A stretch of 64,000 bases of DNA from Lingula anatina (Eukaryota; Brachiopoda; Lingulata; Lingulida; Lingulidae): the NCBI RefSeq assembly GCF_001039355.2, contig NW_019773681.1, positions 2,599-66,598 on the forward strand, given 5' to 3'. Of the stretch, positions 34,426 to 46,660 are shown in pieces (position 1 is the stretch's first letter; the number at the start of each line of letters is the position of its first letter). Both the position numbers and the translations under genes were made by a program. The notes under the pieces were generated by a model. The model was not told the origin of the DNA, searched no databases, and saw nothing but the letters and a program-made list of their open reading frames with translations.

Positions 34426-35046
34426 TTTGTCTGTTGGAGGACAGATCGTTTATTGAATTTTAAAATAAACCTGCTTGACGCTTCAAACAGGGTGTCGACT
34501 GTCTTCTTCCGGTCGTTTGCAGTTCACAAGTCGTGATGATATCAGATAATTTCCGAGAAACATTTGATACGAAGTTCGATAAAATGTCGACAAAACATTC
34601 TATTAACATATAAATAAACCCAGTAAAGGAAGACCGCCATTGTTTTGATAACGTTCTAATTCTAGGAAATGTGTGAAATTTGACGCTGATAATGCTGTGT
34701 AGACTGGTAAACAAAACGCGTAAGGTGAATACTGGTACGTCGAGCGGAAAAAATTCACCATGAATTCTGTCTACCGCTAGTGGTGGGGGCGTACACTGTA
34801 CGGCATTGGATGAAATAAATAAAACGTAGGGGTCATCGATAGAAAATCGCCTGATTTCCTCTCGTCATGCTTCTTAGACTTTTATCCAAGAGGCGAGAGA
34901 GCGAAGGGGGGGGGGGGGGTTACAGGTACATTTTTGCCATGAGCTATGTTTAAATAGAAACATTTTTGTCTAAGACGAGGCGTACATTCTATTCACCACA
35001 GTGTTATAGCTGACCACATTACAGCTAGCACAATTAAACAGCACAT

Positions 35047-35290
35047 AAAGTTAGCGAGGGCGTTCCCATAAATCCATCTTTGTAGCTGAATCGATCTAGC
35101 TCTGCATTCTGTGTAAGCTGCTTTAATGTCTGGCACGCCTACTCAAGCTGCTAGGGGATACTTACCGATAGTCATCCTACTCAAGCTGCTAGGGGATACT
35201 TAACGATAGTCAATTACCACCTAGTTACCCAAATTCTAAGACTGCGTTCCCATCATTTTATCGTACTGGCTGGATTTATTTTGTAGAGTG
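35047..35290. mobile_element. MITE of the GTTCCCATA family with an internal 36-base duplication
   Basis: GCGTTCCCATAAATCCATC at the left and CTAAGACTGCGTTCCCAT at the right. Inside, a 36-base unit CTACTCAAGCTGCTAGGGGA... is present twice (about 35138 and 35174) but only once in the copy at 63433-63605. Confidence 0.5.
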
Positions 35291-36224
35291 TTACAGTGGT
35301 TACTCATCTGCCTTTAAAACATACAGCGCAATCGATGCTAAGGATAAGAGAACGTTACAAATTTGTGTTGTCTACAGTCTACATACTTGCAGTTTATCGT
35401 CAGTAAAGGCAACAAAGCGTTGTCTTCACTATAAATTGAGACACTGCTCGAGGAGGTTTATCATTCTGTGGGTTAAGGTTATTGTCACCCCTCGCCCAAG
35501 ACTCCTTATTTACTGCCTTACATACATTCTTTTGGCTAGTAGACAAATTAACATTTACACATATGTCATCTTATGGATGACGCCATAATTGCCATATTGG
35601 GGTAAAAGCTGAAAAAAAAAACGGTTTCTCAAAATTCTCTTTTACCTGAGCACCCACGATCACCATTTTAACGCCAATTTAATGACACGATTTAGTACTT
35701 CAAAACCCTGCCAGCGATTTTTCTTAGAAGTTCAGATTTTATCGTTCAGAAAACAAAATAATGCCTTTTTTGTGTGTTTTCTTATTGTTTTAAATCAGCC
35801 CAAAAATAGATGCATAATTGAATTATTAGATGCAGAAAAACTTCATATTCGATAATCGGTTGATAATAAAGGGTTACATTATCCTTATTTAAGTAGGGTA
35901 TAGTTTCTGATCAGTTTACCACATTACAATTTTTCTCTCCGTTTTTGATAGGGAATTCAGCATGGTTTTTGTTTCCTACCGTCGAGTATTGAGGTTTTCC
36001 ATCAATCTTTCTTGAGGCAGTGTTTGCACCTTCCTCTTGTAGCTGGGGTTTGGAGTGTCTGCCCTTTGCAATAGCCAACTCATGGCTACGACTGCGTTCC
36101 CATAAACCCATCGTACCAGCTGGATGGTTCTAACTCTGCAGAGATTCTCGCTGAAGTGCATTCCGTTTTATCAACACCCTTTGTCATTTGTTTAGATAAA
36201 GAGATATAGCAAGCAGTGATCAGG

Positions 36225-36419
36225 TAAAGCCCCCTTTCTGCGTCCCGAAGTACGGCCCTGTCTAAGAGTAAATTAAATACTGTACGTGCCGACAACTGGC
36301 CATCATTAAGCATTCATTCTGCAACGGAAGCGATGCTTGTGCCTCCTACGACCACAAAAATGCCAGTTTCATGGTCGCAAAAAGGGGACGCAAAAAGGAC
36401 GCCCCCAGTGTAAAAGGGG
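36225..36419 (-). mobile_element. second copy of the GGCGTCC inverted-repeat element
   Basis: Reverse complement resembles 6646-6831 (ACACTGGGGGCGTCCTTTTT, AGGCACAAGCATC, CGGGACGCAGAAAG). It directly abuts the element at 36424. Confidence 0.5.
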
Positions 36420-36423
36420 TTAT

Positions 36424-37376
36424 TGGCCAGTCACAAATCAGTTGCGATGCGTCGGGGATGGGTAAAACCCGGGAAATTTGAACAAAATCTTGAGACTGTT
36501 CTCACGATTTTGCACTCGTCGGAGGCGCTCTCCGGACGCGCTCTCCGGACGCCTGCGGGTTGTCGCAGATTTTTTAGACATCGCCACACCCGTCGCGGTC
36601 CCCAACTTTGAACTTAAAAATTATAAGATTGCTCGCAAGATTTTTCACCCATTTTGGGCATCCCAGACACAATCTCCGATGACCTACGATGCCCTCCGAT
36701 TAATCGGAGGCGTCCTCCGAATAATCTGAGGCTAGTCGTAAGATTCTGTGTGGGATTGGAAAATCAGGTTGAGATTCAATGTCTGCGAGTAGTATCCGGC
36801 GCCCTCCGACTGAATCGGAGGCGCCCTGCGACGATTCGTACGCTTTATGTGATCGTCTCCGACGAATCGTTTGAGACGCTCTTGCTGCAGGAGGATGTGA
36901 CAGAAGATTTTGAAGATGTCAAGGGGAGGACCAAGGGGAGGAGGCAGGGGAGGAGGCAGAGGAGGAGCCTCTGGGGCGGAATCAGCGCCAGCTTCTCTGC
37001 AGAGTTGAAGCGACTGTTCTATGTACAACCAGATGAGGGATACCACGCTACAGTACAGTGTACAGAGAGAAATACAGATGACCGAGGTCAGAAAACCCTC
37101 CTTTTCCCCCACATATACCCAGGGGGAAAAAATTACAAGAAAAGACGCTGGCAGATATCATCTCCGATCGCCTCCGATGCAATCGGAGGCGATCGGAGGC
37201 TAATCCCACGATTTTTCGACAAAACCGGATCAAAATCCTTGAAAAAATCTCAGACAATGTGACTGCTCCACTTTTATAAGGATTATTGCTAGGATTGTTC
37301 AAGGATTCTTTTTTTTCTACGACGACCCTCGGCCAAAACTAATCCCCGACAGATCGCCGACATTGTGACTGGGCCA
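36424..37376. mobile_element. 953-base DNA element with TTAT target duplication and CCTCCGAT repeats
   Basis: Termini TGGCCAGTCACAAATC and the complement of GATCGCCGACATTGTGACTGGGCCA-type sequence, flanked by TTAT at 36420-36423 and 37377-37380. The interior is filled with short palindromes such as CTCCGATTAATCGGAGG. The 202-residue ORF (36654-37262) and its antisense partner are rich in Arg/Pro from these repeats and are not convincing genes. Confidence 0.75.
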
Positions 37377-37884
37377 TTATGTGATCAGTGGGCGAACCTG
37401 AAAAATGTACTATGCCAAGCAGACCATCGCTAACAATTGCGTGATGTACAGTGCTGCAACCCTGCCTGTTATTACCAGGGAATTGCTCAGTGTTCTACGG
37501 TTTAGGATTTTCAATCTGAATAAAATGCGTAGGTTTATCAAAGTTCTCCCTTGGAAGTAGGTAATGGTGTCTAAGATTTTCTTAGTTTAAAGGGAGATTC
37601 CACTTGAAATAGTTTTATTTGGTATCAGTACAGAGGACAAATTCTCGATGTCCGTAGTGTCTTGCAAATTCCTGGTCCTGGAATTAAAGTCTCCCATCAG
37701 ACAAACTGAGCCGAGAGTTTCAAATGTAACAATATTATCTTTTTTTCCATAAGCATGTTTGTATTTCATACGACTACACGGGTCGTTTACTACTTATCTC
37801 ATTAGTATTCATTCATTTATTTATTTGTATTTAGAAACATCATGTATTCGGAGTCCATTTTTGGCTACTACTTAGTCAAATCAC

Positions 37885-39786
37885 TCATAATTCGAAGAAT
37901 TTAATATCACCGCCACTTTCCGCAACGACCAGTTGTCCTAGATGGTTTATTACAACATCTGTTGGCTTGTAAAGTCCATTTTCCTTGCTTAAAAGAAGCC
38001 GCTTGAATTCCCCATCTGGCGAAACCAGGTGTAGGCGATGGTTGGCGAGGTCTGTTAGAATGATGTCACCACTATCCAAGCAGCATGTGCCGCACGGGGT
38101 GTCCACCTGTTCGTCTCCATCACCCTTGGAACCATATCTGTATTTAAGCTGGAGAGTGGAATCGTAGACACGGATGTAGTCATCTTGATCTGAGACTATG
38201 ATGTCATCATTCACATTACAGTGGATATATTTGAAATATTCCCCCTCTGAGTCCGGTGTCGTCTGCAGGACTTTTCCATCCTTGTGGTGCACAGTCAGAG
38301 TATTAAAACTGGCTACAACATATTGACCCTTGCTGTTGACCGCTACTGCTTGAGGTGACTCACAGTGGAAAGTTCTCACGTGGTCCCCTGTCTTGGTGAA
38401 TACAATGATTTCATTTGACCCCTGACATCCGGTGACAATGTTACCGTCATCATCAGTGGCAATCCCACCAAACACCTCCTTTTCTGCTGCTCTTTGATTA
38501 GGAATTGTTCCCTGTAGGGCAAAGTTGTTATCGTAAATGTGGATTCTATTCCGTGCCCTGTCCTCATTACACCAAATACCAATTAGGATGTCACCATTTG
38601 TATCAGTGGTCACATGACTGATCATCTCCTCAGGACAGTCGGCCAAGTCTACTTTGAATGATGTCACCAATCTTCCACTGGAAGCAGGAATCACGTCTCC
38701 AAGGCAACTGTTGATACTGGTAACGCACTCCTCCATGCCGTTGGTGATAAGCTGTAGCTGGGTCATGGCTGCAGGAAGGGCCGGTATGTCAATAGTCTGA
38801 ACGCTCTCGACGCTTTGCTCACAGGCAGAGACCATTTGCAGGACATCCATAGCGTTCCCGTGGTTAATGAGCTTTCCCGAGAAGGCTACAACGTCGCCCA
38901 GTCGGTTTTGGTTGGCGGTTGCAGTTGCAATTAAATCATTTAAAATATCTAATTTGGCATTCGACTTGGCGTCTATTTCTTCCAGAATATCATTGGCACG
39001 TTGACGGGCCGTCGTAATAACTAGCTCTAACTGCTTCTTAACTTGAGTCTTTGCCTTTTTTCTTCCTTCTTCTACTGACGCTTTCTGGTCTTCAGCAGCG
39101 GTCTTGAACTGATCGTAGAGTAGACCTTTCTTCTGTGTAGATTTTACGCGAAATTCTAGTTTTTCCTTGCGTTTGTCAGCAGCAGTGTTTATTCTTAGGC
39201 AATCGTGACCCTGGTGTTCTAAAACCATGCAGCCGACGCAGACGAACTTTTTACAAAGTGGACAGTAGATTTCTACGGGGTCCTTGTTGTTGTGGTCACA
39301 AAGGGTATTTTGTCGGGCACGCATCTCTTTCACGTATTCGTCGCTGTCAAATTGGTCGAGAGGAAACAATTTGTAGTCACGGCAGAACTTATGAAGGACA
39401 TGGTCTGAAGAACAATCTCCACACATACTTTCCTCGCAGTCCAAACAGCGTTTTGTTGCCGTGGGTGGATTGAGGACATTTTTCAAACAACATATCGCGC
39501 ATTTCTTGGCAGCCTTGGCTTGTTCTACTTGACCAAGTGTGTGTGATATGCTGACCAGAAGATGGTTTGTTTGTAAACCATTTACACCGCCCCCAGGGAG
39601 GTCACATTGACGCCTACAGATAGGACAAGGGAAGCCAGACTGACCTTGGACATTTTTGTCCAAATAGTCTTGGAGGCAATGCTGGCAAAACGTATGTGTA
39701 CAGCCGAGGACCTTGGGGTCCTTGAACTTTCCAAGGCATATGCTGCACGTTAAGAAATCTTCCGTTAGGATCTTGGACAGAGACAT
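37885..39786 (-). CDS. TRIM-NHL type RING/B-box protein 1
   Basis: 633 residues from the ATG at 39784-39786. An ATG 48 bases upstream is in frame but lies in leader sequence that differs from the other copies, and MSLSKILT is shared by all four. RING of C3HC4 type: C14, C17, C29, H31, C34, C37, C54, C57. B-box 1 from C96, B-box 2 C163-x-H165...C175, C178, C183, C186, H191, H194. A coiled coil lies at about 205-330 and an NHL-like six-blade beta-propeller at about 395-633. This is the layout of E3 ubiquitin ligases such as TRIM2/3/56-like proteins, without a filamin domain. Many act in antiviral signalling, but here that is inference. Closest to TRIM 4 in the cluster (shared YVKEMRARQ and STQKKGLLYDQF). 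Confidence 0.9.
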   Translation of the reverse strand: MSLSKILTEDFLTCSICLGKFKDPKVLGCTHTFCQHCLQDYLDKNVQGQSGFPCPICRRQCDLPGGGVNGLQTNHLLVSISHTLGQVEQAKAAKKCAICCLKNVLNPPTATKRCLDCEESMCGDCSSDHVLHKFCRDYKLFPLDQFDSDEYVKEMRARQNTLCDHNNKDPVEIYCPLCKKFVCVGCMVLEHQGHDCLRINTAADKRKEKLEFRVKSTQKKGLLYDQFKTAAEDQKASVEEGRKKAKTQVKKQLELVITTARQRANDILEEIDAKSNAKLDILNDLIATATANQNRLGDVVAFSGKLINHGNAMDVLQMVSACEQSVESVQTIDIPALPAAMTQLQLITNGMEECVTSINSCLGDVIPASSGRLVTSFKVDLADCPEEMISHVTTDTNGDILIGIWCNEDRARNRIHIYDNNFALQGTIPNQRAAEKEVFGGIATDDDGNIVTGCQGSNEIIVFTKTGDHVRTFHCESPQAVAVNSKGQYVVASFNTLTVHHKDGKVLQTTPDSEGEYFKYIHCNVNDDIIVSDQDDYIRVYDSTLQLKYRYGSKGDGDEQVDTPCGTCCLDSGDIILTDLANHRLHLVSPDGEFKRLLLSKENGLYKPTDVVINHLGQLVVAESGGDIKFFEL

Positions 39787-39834
39787 GACTCTAAGGACCA
39801 GTATCTTAAAAAAAAGAGAAATTAAATTAGTCAA

Positions 39835-41415
39835 TTAAATGCTAAAGTATATGGTGGTGGAGGTAGACGTCGTAATAATCATATTTCTGTAAAATAGGGA
39901 ATCGACAAATGTAATGTGGAAAAAGTAGTTGTGAGAATCGAATATAGTTATTATTTTACATGCGTAATTCTATGATATTCATTCCTGTACAAATTCCAAA
40001 GAAAAGTACACACCGGTAGCTCACTTACATATATTGAAAAGATAATTTATAAAACCAGGCATGTCACGCATGCTTAATGACCCCAACGAATGCAATCCAA
40101 CTATCCGAACTGATATATCAAAATATACACTTTGGGAGCTCGTTATCTAGCTTTAAAATGAGCTATACAAATTAGACTATATGCCATGTACTATAATATA
40201 TTGAGGGCAATGTTTGGCTTGTTATATTGTAATCTGGGAGGGGAAAAAGGGTACCAAAGAGGTTAAGGGAGGATCACGTGTCCGGTGTACCCAACCCAAC
40301 CTCCCTTCACCCTCGGGTACGCTACTGTAAAATTCCCTTGCATGGTTTGGTTTGGTTCATCAAATATTTTACAAGAGACTTGACTTCAGAGTGTTTCTAT
40401 ACCTTTTACCGCTGTGGATGCCTACAGTTACATTTTTTATACAGGCAAGATCTCAATATCACCCTGTCTTAGATGTTTATGCATTTCACTGAGATAAGCA
40501 ATGCAGCTTTTAAAAGTATTTAAACATGCAATAACCTTTCGTGAAAGTAATTGTTATTCGAGTTTTCAATAATATTTTGACTAATAGACAATGTTTTACA
40601 CTAAATTCTAAGTATGACAAAAAGCAGTATGCGAGCCTATGAAAATATAACCTTTGCGGATTTTAGGACTTTGCTGCCATTCTCTCAAACAAAAAACCCT
40701 GGTATATCTTAAAGTCCAAAGAACCACCACAGGTTATGTCTACTACCCTGTTAATAAAACACTTCATATTACCCTTCTGGCATATTTGTATACAGTTGTT
40801 TTCTAAACGAGCACCCTTTATATCGAGTAACATTAAAGAAAGTAGTACCTCTTCTCCGCAACACAAATTCCCTTTTTGAAAAGTATATATTAGAAATGTT
40901 TACTTTGCTTGGCTGTGCGTGCATATAAACCTTACCCTTTCGTTGCAGTAGGCGTAAGCAGACAAATTTATGTTTTGCTATGGGACTAAAACAACATGTA
41001 TGACACTTTCATTTAAAAAAGCCAGGACTTATTTTGTTAAAAATATTGCTGGGGATCCTGCCTATTTCTTTCAATATTGACGAGTTGCTGTGATTGTTAA
41101 CATACAGATATAGTTCTACAAGCAACACGGCCATGAAAGAGCTAGGGTTGAGTAGCTTACAAATAAAGAATACAGGTGAGCGTTTTCTTTTTTTCAATAC
41201 CCTGGGTTCAATGCAGCGTAAGAAATAGAACACCCATGTTTACCGTCGGCATGAGGCCTGGGAGAGAAATCAAAAGTTTTTCTGTTCTTTTTTCTGAGCC
41301 ACTCCAGTTAATAAAACGCTCAATTTCAGTTTAGACTAAAGTATGTCTCTTGTTGGTTGAAGACGCGTAGTTGAAAATGTGAAGTATACTTTTATCTAAA
41401 ACAAGATGGAATCTA
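39835..41415. other. 5' intron/intergenic region of TRIM 1, no other gene
   Basis: Short ORFs only. Probably mostly the leader intron of TRIM 1. Confidence 0.5.
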
Positions 41416-41634
41416 AGGCTCTATTCCCATAGATTTTAGATCGATCTATCCCCGCGGGGAGTCTCACTAGATTACTTTCAGATAATCCGACTTAAATGTC
41501 CGTCCCGCCTACTACAAACTGTAAGGGGGTAATTAACTTTCGTGTCCGCCCGGCTGACAGCTATTTAGCGTGAACCCCCAGGGAGTTAGGTCGATCTAAA
41601 GTAGGTCGATCTAATCTATGGAAATGGGGTGTTA
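41416..41634. mobile_element. 219-base MITE of the TTCCCATA/GATCGATC family
   Basis: CTCTATTCCCATAGATTTTA at the left is matched by the complement of CTAATCTATGGAAATGGGGT at the right; AGATCGATC follows each end inward. Lies just upstream of the likely TRIM 1 leader exon. Confidence 0.7.
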
Positions 41635-41814
41635 AAGAGTCACGCAGAATCGACTGAGCCGTTGAAATGGCGCCGCTGATTTCCTTTAATACCTAGCACA
41701 TGTGTTTGTTACACATTTTACGCAATTACACCAATGTAGATATATTTCATATGCGAGAAGGCAGTTTAAATATAACCTTTATGTATAAGAAATGAAATAT
41801 AATTTCCCCCTTAC

Positions 41815-41890
41815 CTTTCACATGGGACTTTGACGACATTCGCGTCTCTGTTCAACTGGCAGCTGTGGCTTTCCTAACGACCTAGATTAT
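41815..41890 (-). other. probable 5' UTR exon of TRIM 1
   Basis: On the minus strand a GTAAGG donor follows CATGTGAAAG. This corresponds in position to the non-coding exons of TRIM 2-4, which end in a GTAAAT or GTAAAA donor. A splice acceptor (TTTTTTTTAAG) lies shortly before the TRIM 1 ATG. Confidence 0.4.
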
Positions 41891-41899
41891 AAAATGACG

Positions 41900-43966
41900 A
41901 ACAGGTGACCCTGAGGTAAACAGAACACGTCACTCCCATCCGATCTCATTCGTCGATGAGTTATCCTCGTTCCGATAGTGAGCCTCGTTTCAAATCCTAA
42001 CACTATGGCTCCGCACGCGGCAGCAATATTCGCTAGGCGAGAACGTGATGAAACATTATTGCTTCACCGCTCGCTTCACAAAATATTTAATGATCTTAAA
42101 ATTTTGTATTATTACATGAACTGTCGTATGATTACCTACAGAAGGAATTGAGAAGCGTGTTTTCTGAATGCGTGTGACATACATGACAAAACTCAACAAA
42201 TAACTAATGTGCAATGTGTGAGTCAAGTCACATCTACCGCAATACATCATCATGGCCGTAGTGGTATCACCGTCTCCGGATCTTAAAGATTCTAAAAAGT
42301 CTCCTCACACGTACCATCGGGTATAATGTCAAACGTACCGTAATCAATTAACTTTTTAACATTCTGCTAAAGGAGCTTACTGAAGATGCTCTTAGATGCA
42401 ATGTAGTTCGCTCATAATAAATCTGTCATAATTATATCGAATCCGTAATCGGGAACCAAGATCTTTCTGAGTCGGTTAAGAGGCCCCATGAGTAACTTTT
42501 TACGTATTTAAATTCTTCCGTATACCTATGGTCCCTGTACAAATTTGGCAAAAACTCGCACACGATTTCGTAGAGTAATTTTTGTGATATTCGGAGAGAA
42601 TTGAAGTAGCAAGCAATGAAAATGGCCGAGGGATACTACAGCCAGACGCAAAGGGCACGTGAGGCGGCATTGGGTTTAAGTCCATATTTGGTCTTACGTA
42701 AATGAAATAGACTTTTCAAGCGAAACTGTGAGGATACTCCAGGTGGGGTAGAAAAATTTATGACAAAAACCGCAAGGGGTCTCTTAGAAGAGATTTTGGA
42801 AATTTGTTGAAAGGGAAACGATCCCAAGACATTTTCCGCGCTCTTTGTCCTTTTTCTGCATGAACCAGAAAAATTCAAATCAGAATCAGAAATTAATCGT
42901 AGCCGAGTTAGGAAAGCGCTATCAACATTGTGTATCCACAGGAACTGTTTTCTATTCACTAAACCGTCTCACGAAATCTAATCTTCCACATGCTGATTTA
43001 CCCCTCCTTTAAATACGCAACATGACCCCCAGAAAGTTATCGATACCTGCGTTGCTCACGATGAAATTCTCCGCTTTGGGAAATCTGCGTCAGGGGAGAC
43101 GTATGTGGCAGAGGCGAAAACTGTGCTCCTGGTCGGAAATCTGCGTTCAGACAGAAATCTTAACTACGACCGAAATCTTTGCTCGGATAGAAATATGTGC
43201 CAGGATCAGGGATACTTATTCCGCGCAATTGAACGGAACTACAGCTTTTCCATCCTTTACTTTAAACCCGATTAATTTACACACAGACAACAATTGCAAA
43301 TATTCAGATTGAGAATGCAACAATATATTAATATATGAAAAATGTTATATTATTTAATTAATGAGATATAGATTGATTAAACAATTAACATTTCAATTAA
43401 ATTTTCCCATTCGTACAATTTATAACAAACGCCTCTCTGTCCTCTCAGAATGATACATGCATTGCAACAGTGTAAATACATAAATAAAATAATTTTAAAC
43501 ATCAATACAGTAGATTATTTTACAGGGGAAACAATTCTCTAAAACTGAAAAAAAAATAATACAGGAGTGATACTTGTAACAGTATAAACCTTGACATATT
43601 CAGAATCCAGTTGCTTTGACATATTTCTTCTTTCCCAAAAATTACAGATGCTAATTTTTTTCAGTCATTTCCAGTATAACCAGGTAACAATTAATGTTTG
43701 TATTACAACAATATGCGTGGTGCACAAATACAGATTTACAATATTCTGTGACATCATATGCCTGTTTAGTTACAGATAACAATTTTCGCCCTTAAAGGAT
43801 ATGCAACCAATGGGCCGAGGAATTATACTGAAACAAAACGTTTATGGTCCACGTCTCATAAGTTTTACACGAGGCCGGCTGACATTACATTGTAAGTAAG
43901 AATCGATTTAGTCTTTTGTATTATCAATCATATAATCGGTGTCCATTGTTAGTTTGATATCATGAG
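41900..43966. other. spacer between TRIM 1 and TRIM 2
   Basis: No gene. 42880-43270 is a diverged relative of 48820-49210 and 54250-54660 and contains short repeats of a CAGAAATCTGTGC-like unit. Confidence 0.55.
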
Positions 43967-45868
43967 TCATAACTGGAAAACTTTAATCCCACCTCTCTCT
44001 TCCCCGACTACCAGTTGTCCAAAACGATTCAGTACTACATCTACAGGAACGCGAATTCCATCTTCTTTGCTTAAAAGAATCTGCTTGAATTCCCCATCTG
44101 GTGACACCAGGTGTAGACGGTAGTTGCCGGGGTCTGTTACAATTATGTCTCCATTATCCAAGCAGCACGTGCCGCACGGTCTGCCCACCTGTCCATCCCC
44201 AGCACCCTGGGTACCATATCTGTATTTGAGCTGGAGAGTGGAATCGTAGACACGGATGTGATGAGATGCTGGATCTGAGACTATGGCGCCATCATTCACG
44301 TCACAGTGGATGTGTTTAGTATATTTACCCCCTGGGTCTGGTGCCGTCTGCAGGACCTTGCCATCCTTGTGGTGCACAGTCAGGGTATTGAAACCGGCTA
44401 CAACATAGTGACCCTTGCTGTTGACCGCTACTGCATGTGGTGACTTACTGTGGAATGTTCTGACTTGGTCCCCTGTTTTGGTGAAGGCAATGATTTCATT
44501 TGATCCCTGACATCTAGTGACGATGTGACTGTCATCATCAATGGCAATACCGGCAAAGGATTCCTTTTCTGCTGCTCTTGGGTTAGGAATCGTGTCTTGT
44601 AGGACAAAGTTGTTATCGTAGATATTGATCCTGTTTCGTGCCTTATCCTTACAAAAAATACTAATGAGGATGTCGCAATTCGCATCAGTGGTCAAGCGAC
44701 TGATCACTTCCTCGGGACACTTGCTCAGTTCTTCTTTGAATGATGTCACCAATCTTCCACTGGCAGCGGGAACCACGTCTCCAAGGCAACTGTTGATATT
44801 GGTAACGCACTCCTCCATGTCTTTGGTGATAAGCTGGAGCCTGGTCATGGCTGCAGGCAGGGTCGGGATGTCGATAGTCTGAACGCTATCGACGCTTTGC
44901 TCACAGACTGGGGCCATTTGCAGAACATCCATATCGTTCCCGTGGTTTATGAGCTTTCTCGAGAAGTCAACAACGTCGTCCAGTCGGTTTTGGTTGGCGG
45001 TTGCAGTTTCAATTAATTCATTTAAAGTATCTAATTTAGCATTCGACTTGGCGTCTATGTCTTCCAGAAGATTATCGCCACGTTGACTGGCCAGCTGAAT
45101 TATTAGCTCTAACTGCTTCTTAACTTGAGACTTTGCTGTCTTTCTTCCTTCTTCTACTGATGCTTTCTGGTCCTCAGCAGCGGTCTTGAACTGATCGAAG
45201 AGAAGACTTTTCTTCTCGATGGGCTTCACGTGAAATTTTAGTTTTTCCTTGCGTTTGTCAGCAGCAATGTTGATTCTTAGGCAATTGTGCCCCTGGTGTT
45301 CTAAAACCATACAACCAACGCAGATGAACTTTTTACACACTGGACAGAAGATTTCTACGGGGTCCTTGTTGTTGTGGTCACAAAGGGTGTTTTGTCGGGC
45401 ACGCAGCTCTGTCACGTAATCGTCACTGTCAAACTGGTCGACAGGAAACAGTTTGTGGTCGCGATTTAACTTATGAAGCAGATGGTCTGAAGAACAAGCT
45501 TCACACATACTTTCCTTGCAGTCCAAACAACGTTTTGTTGCCGTGGGTGGATTGAGGACATTTTTCAGACAACACACTTTACATTTCTTAGCAGCCTTGG
45601 CTTTTTCTACTTGATTAAGTGTGTGTGATATGCTGACCAGAAGATGATTTGTTTGTAAACCACTTACGCCGCCTACAGGGAGGTCACAATGACCCATACA
45701 GATAGGACAAGGGAAGCCAGGCTGACCTTTGAAGTTTTTGTCCAAATGGTCTTGGAGGCAATGCTGGCAAAACGTATGTGCACAGCCGAGGACCTTGGGG
45801 ACTTTGTATTTTTCAAGGCATATGCTGCACGTTAGGAAATCTTCCGTTAGGATCTTCGACAGAGACAT
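43967..45868 (-). CDS. TRIM-NHL type RING/B-box protein 2
   Basis: 633 residues, same length and layout as TRIM 1. Intact RING (C14, C17, C29, H31, C34, C37, C54, C57), two B-boxes with all zinc ligands, a coiled coil with KKQLELIIQLASQR, and an NHL-like propeller ending in the blade VVLNRFGQLVVGEERGGIKV. Differences from TRIM 1 are concentrated in the propeller loops and the linker between RING and B-box, as expected if the propeller recognises targets. The first about 325 residues are almost identical to TRIM 3. Predicted cytoplasmic E3 ubiquitin ligase; substrate unknown. Confidence 0.92.
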   Translation of the reverse strand: MSLSKILTEDFLTCSICLEKYKVPKVLGCAHTFCQHCLQDHLDKNFKGQPGFPCPICMGHCDLPVGGVSGLQTNHLLVSISHTLNQVEKAKAAKKCKVCCLKNVLNPPTATKRCLDCKESMCEACSSDHLLHKLNRDHKLFPVDQFDSDDYVTELRARQNTLCDHNNKDPVEIFCPVCKKFICVGCMVLEHQGHNCLRINIAADKRKEKLKFHVKPIEKKSLLFDQFKTAAEDQKASVEEGRKTAKSQVKKQLELIIQLASQRGDNLLEDIDAKSNAKLDTLNELIETATANQNRLDDVVDFSRKLINHGNDMDVLQMAPVCEQSVDSVQTIDIPTLPAAMTRLQLITKDMEECVTNINSCLGDVVPAASGRLVTSFKEELSKCPEEVISRLTTDANCDILISIFCKDKARNRINIYDNNFVLQDTIPNPRAAEKESFAGIAIDDDSHIVTRCQGSNEIIAFTKTGDQVRTFHSKSPHAVAVNSKGHYVVAGFNTLTVHHKDGKVLQTAPDPGGKYTKHIHCDVNDGAIVSDPASHHIRVYDSTLQLKYRYGTQGAGDGQVGRPCGTCCLDNGDIIVTDPGNYRLHLVSPDGEFKQILLSKEDGIRVPVDVVLNRFGQLVVGEERGGIKVFQL

Positions 45869-46584
45869 GTCTTATAGCTCCAACACCTTAATGTAAAAAA
45901 AGAAAGACATCCAATAATTGTTGAAGGTTTGGACATAAATCTATACCATTAAGCTTTATCTAAATACATGCAGTGCAAGAAATGCGACTAAACGTTTTAA
46001 TGAAATAAAAAGTCCTTGCATTTGAAAAAATGCAACCTCTTCATTACATGTGGAGGACCCCGTGATGGCGATTGTAAGAAATTAATGAAACATAGATAAG
46101 AGTGGAAAATATCAATGCAGTACCTCTAGAATTTCATTTTATGGAATTAATAAAAAGAGGGAGAGAGAGAGTTGCCATATTACTTTTCATCGCCCAGATG
46201 ATGAGTGCTGTAAGGTGTATAAGCAAAACAGAATATATGACAAACATAAAGCTAAGTTAATAACATGAAAATGGATAGAATGGCGGAAGTGAAATTTATG
46301 CTCTACAAAAAACTCATTTAATTGAATATAATTTAAACTTTAGAAAGTGAATTATGACATTTATAAAAGTCGAGAATGGGATTAAACTTCTGACAAATTA
46401 GAGGTAACCAAAATATTACAGGGTAGGTATATGACGAGTGAATGCTGCAATCCGAACTCTGTGCCAAAAGTCATTTTAAGTGCCCTATAAAGACACAAAC
46501 TGCAGCTAACACCAACCAAGGTCATTTTCAGACACATAACATTCCCAATATAATATATTACGATATATTAAGAGTCAAATTTAC

Positions 46585-46660
46585 CTGTACTTTCACCAGT
46601 TATACATGTATTTCTCTTCGTGACAGGTACACGTCCCCAGTCGCCATTTAGGTGTGTTGT
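46585..46660 (-). other. probable 5' UTR exon of TRIM 2
   Basis: Ends in GAAAGTACAG before a GTAAAT donor. The acceptor TTACATTAAG lies about 18 bases before the TRIM 2 ATG, giving a leader intron of about 0.7 kb. The same exon is conserved at 51247 and 59260. Confidence 0.55.

Larger units (their letters stand above)
34319..35640. repeat. exon 1 and upstream region of the VioB-like gene, repeated at 60997-64000
   Basis: Sequence from AAGAGCATGAAAACTTAC through exon 1 and about 1.2 kb upstream recurs near the end of the window. The matches include CTTCTTCCGGTCG, TGATATCAGATAATTTCCGAG, and the MITE at 35047. The second copy has extra insertions. Confidence 0.85.

Noticed and set aside
36654-37262. 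202-residue ORF rich in Arg and Pro
   Set aside because: Produced by the palindromic repeats of the mobile element; the antisense frame is equally open.
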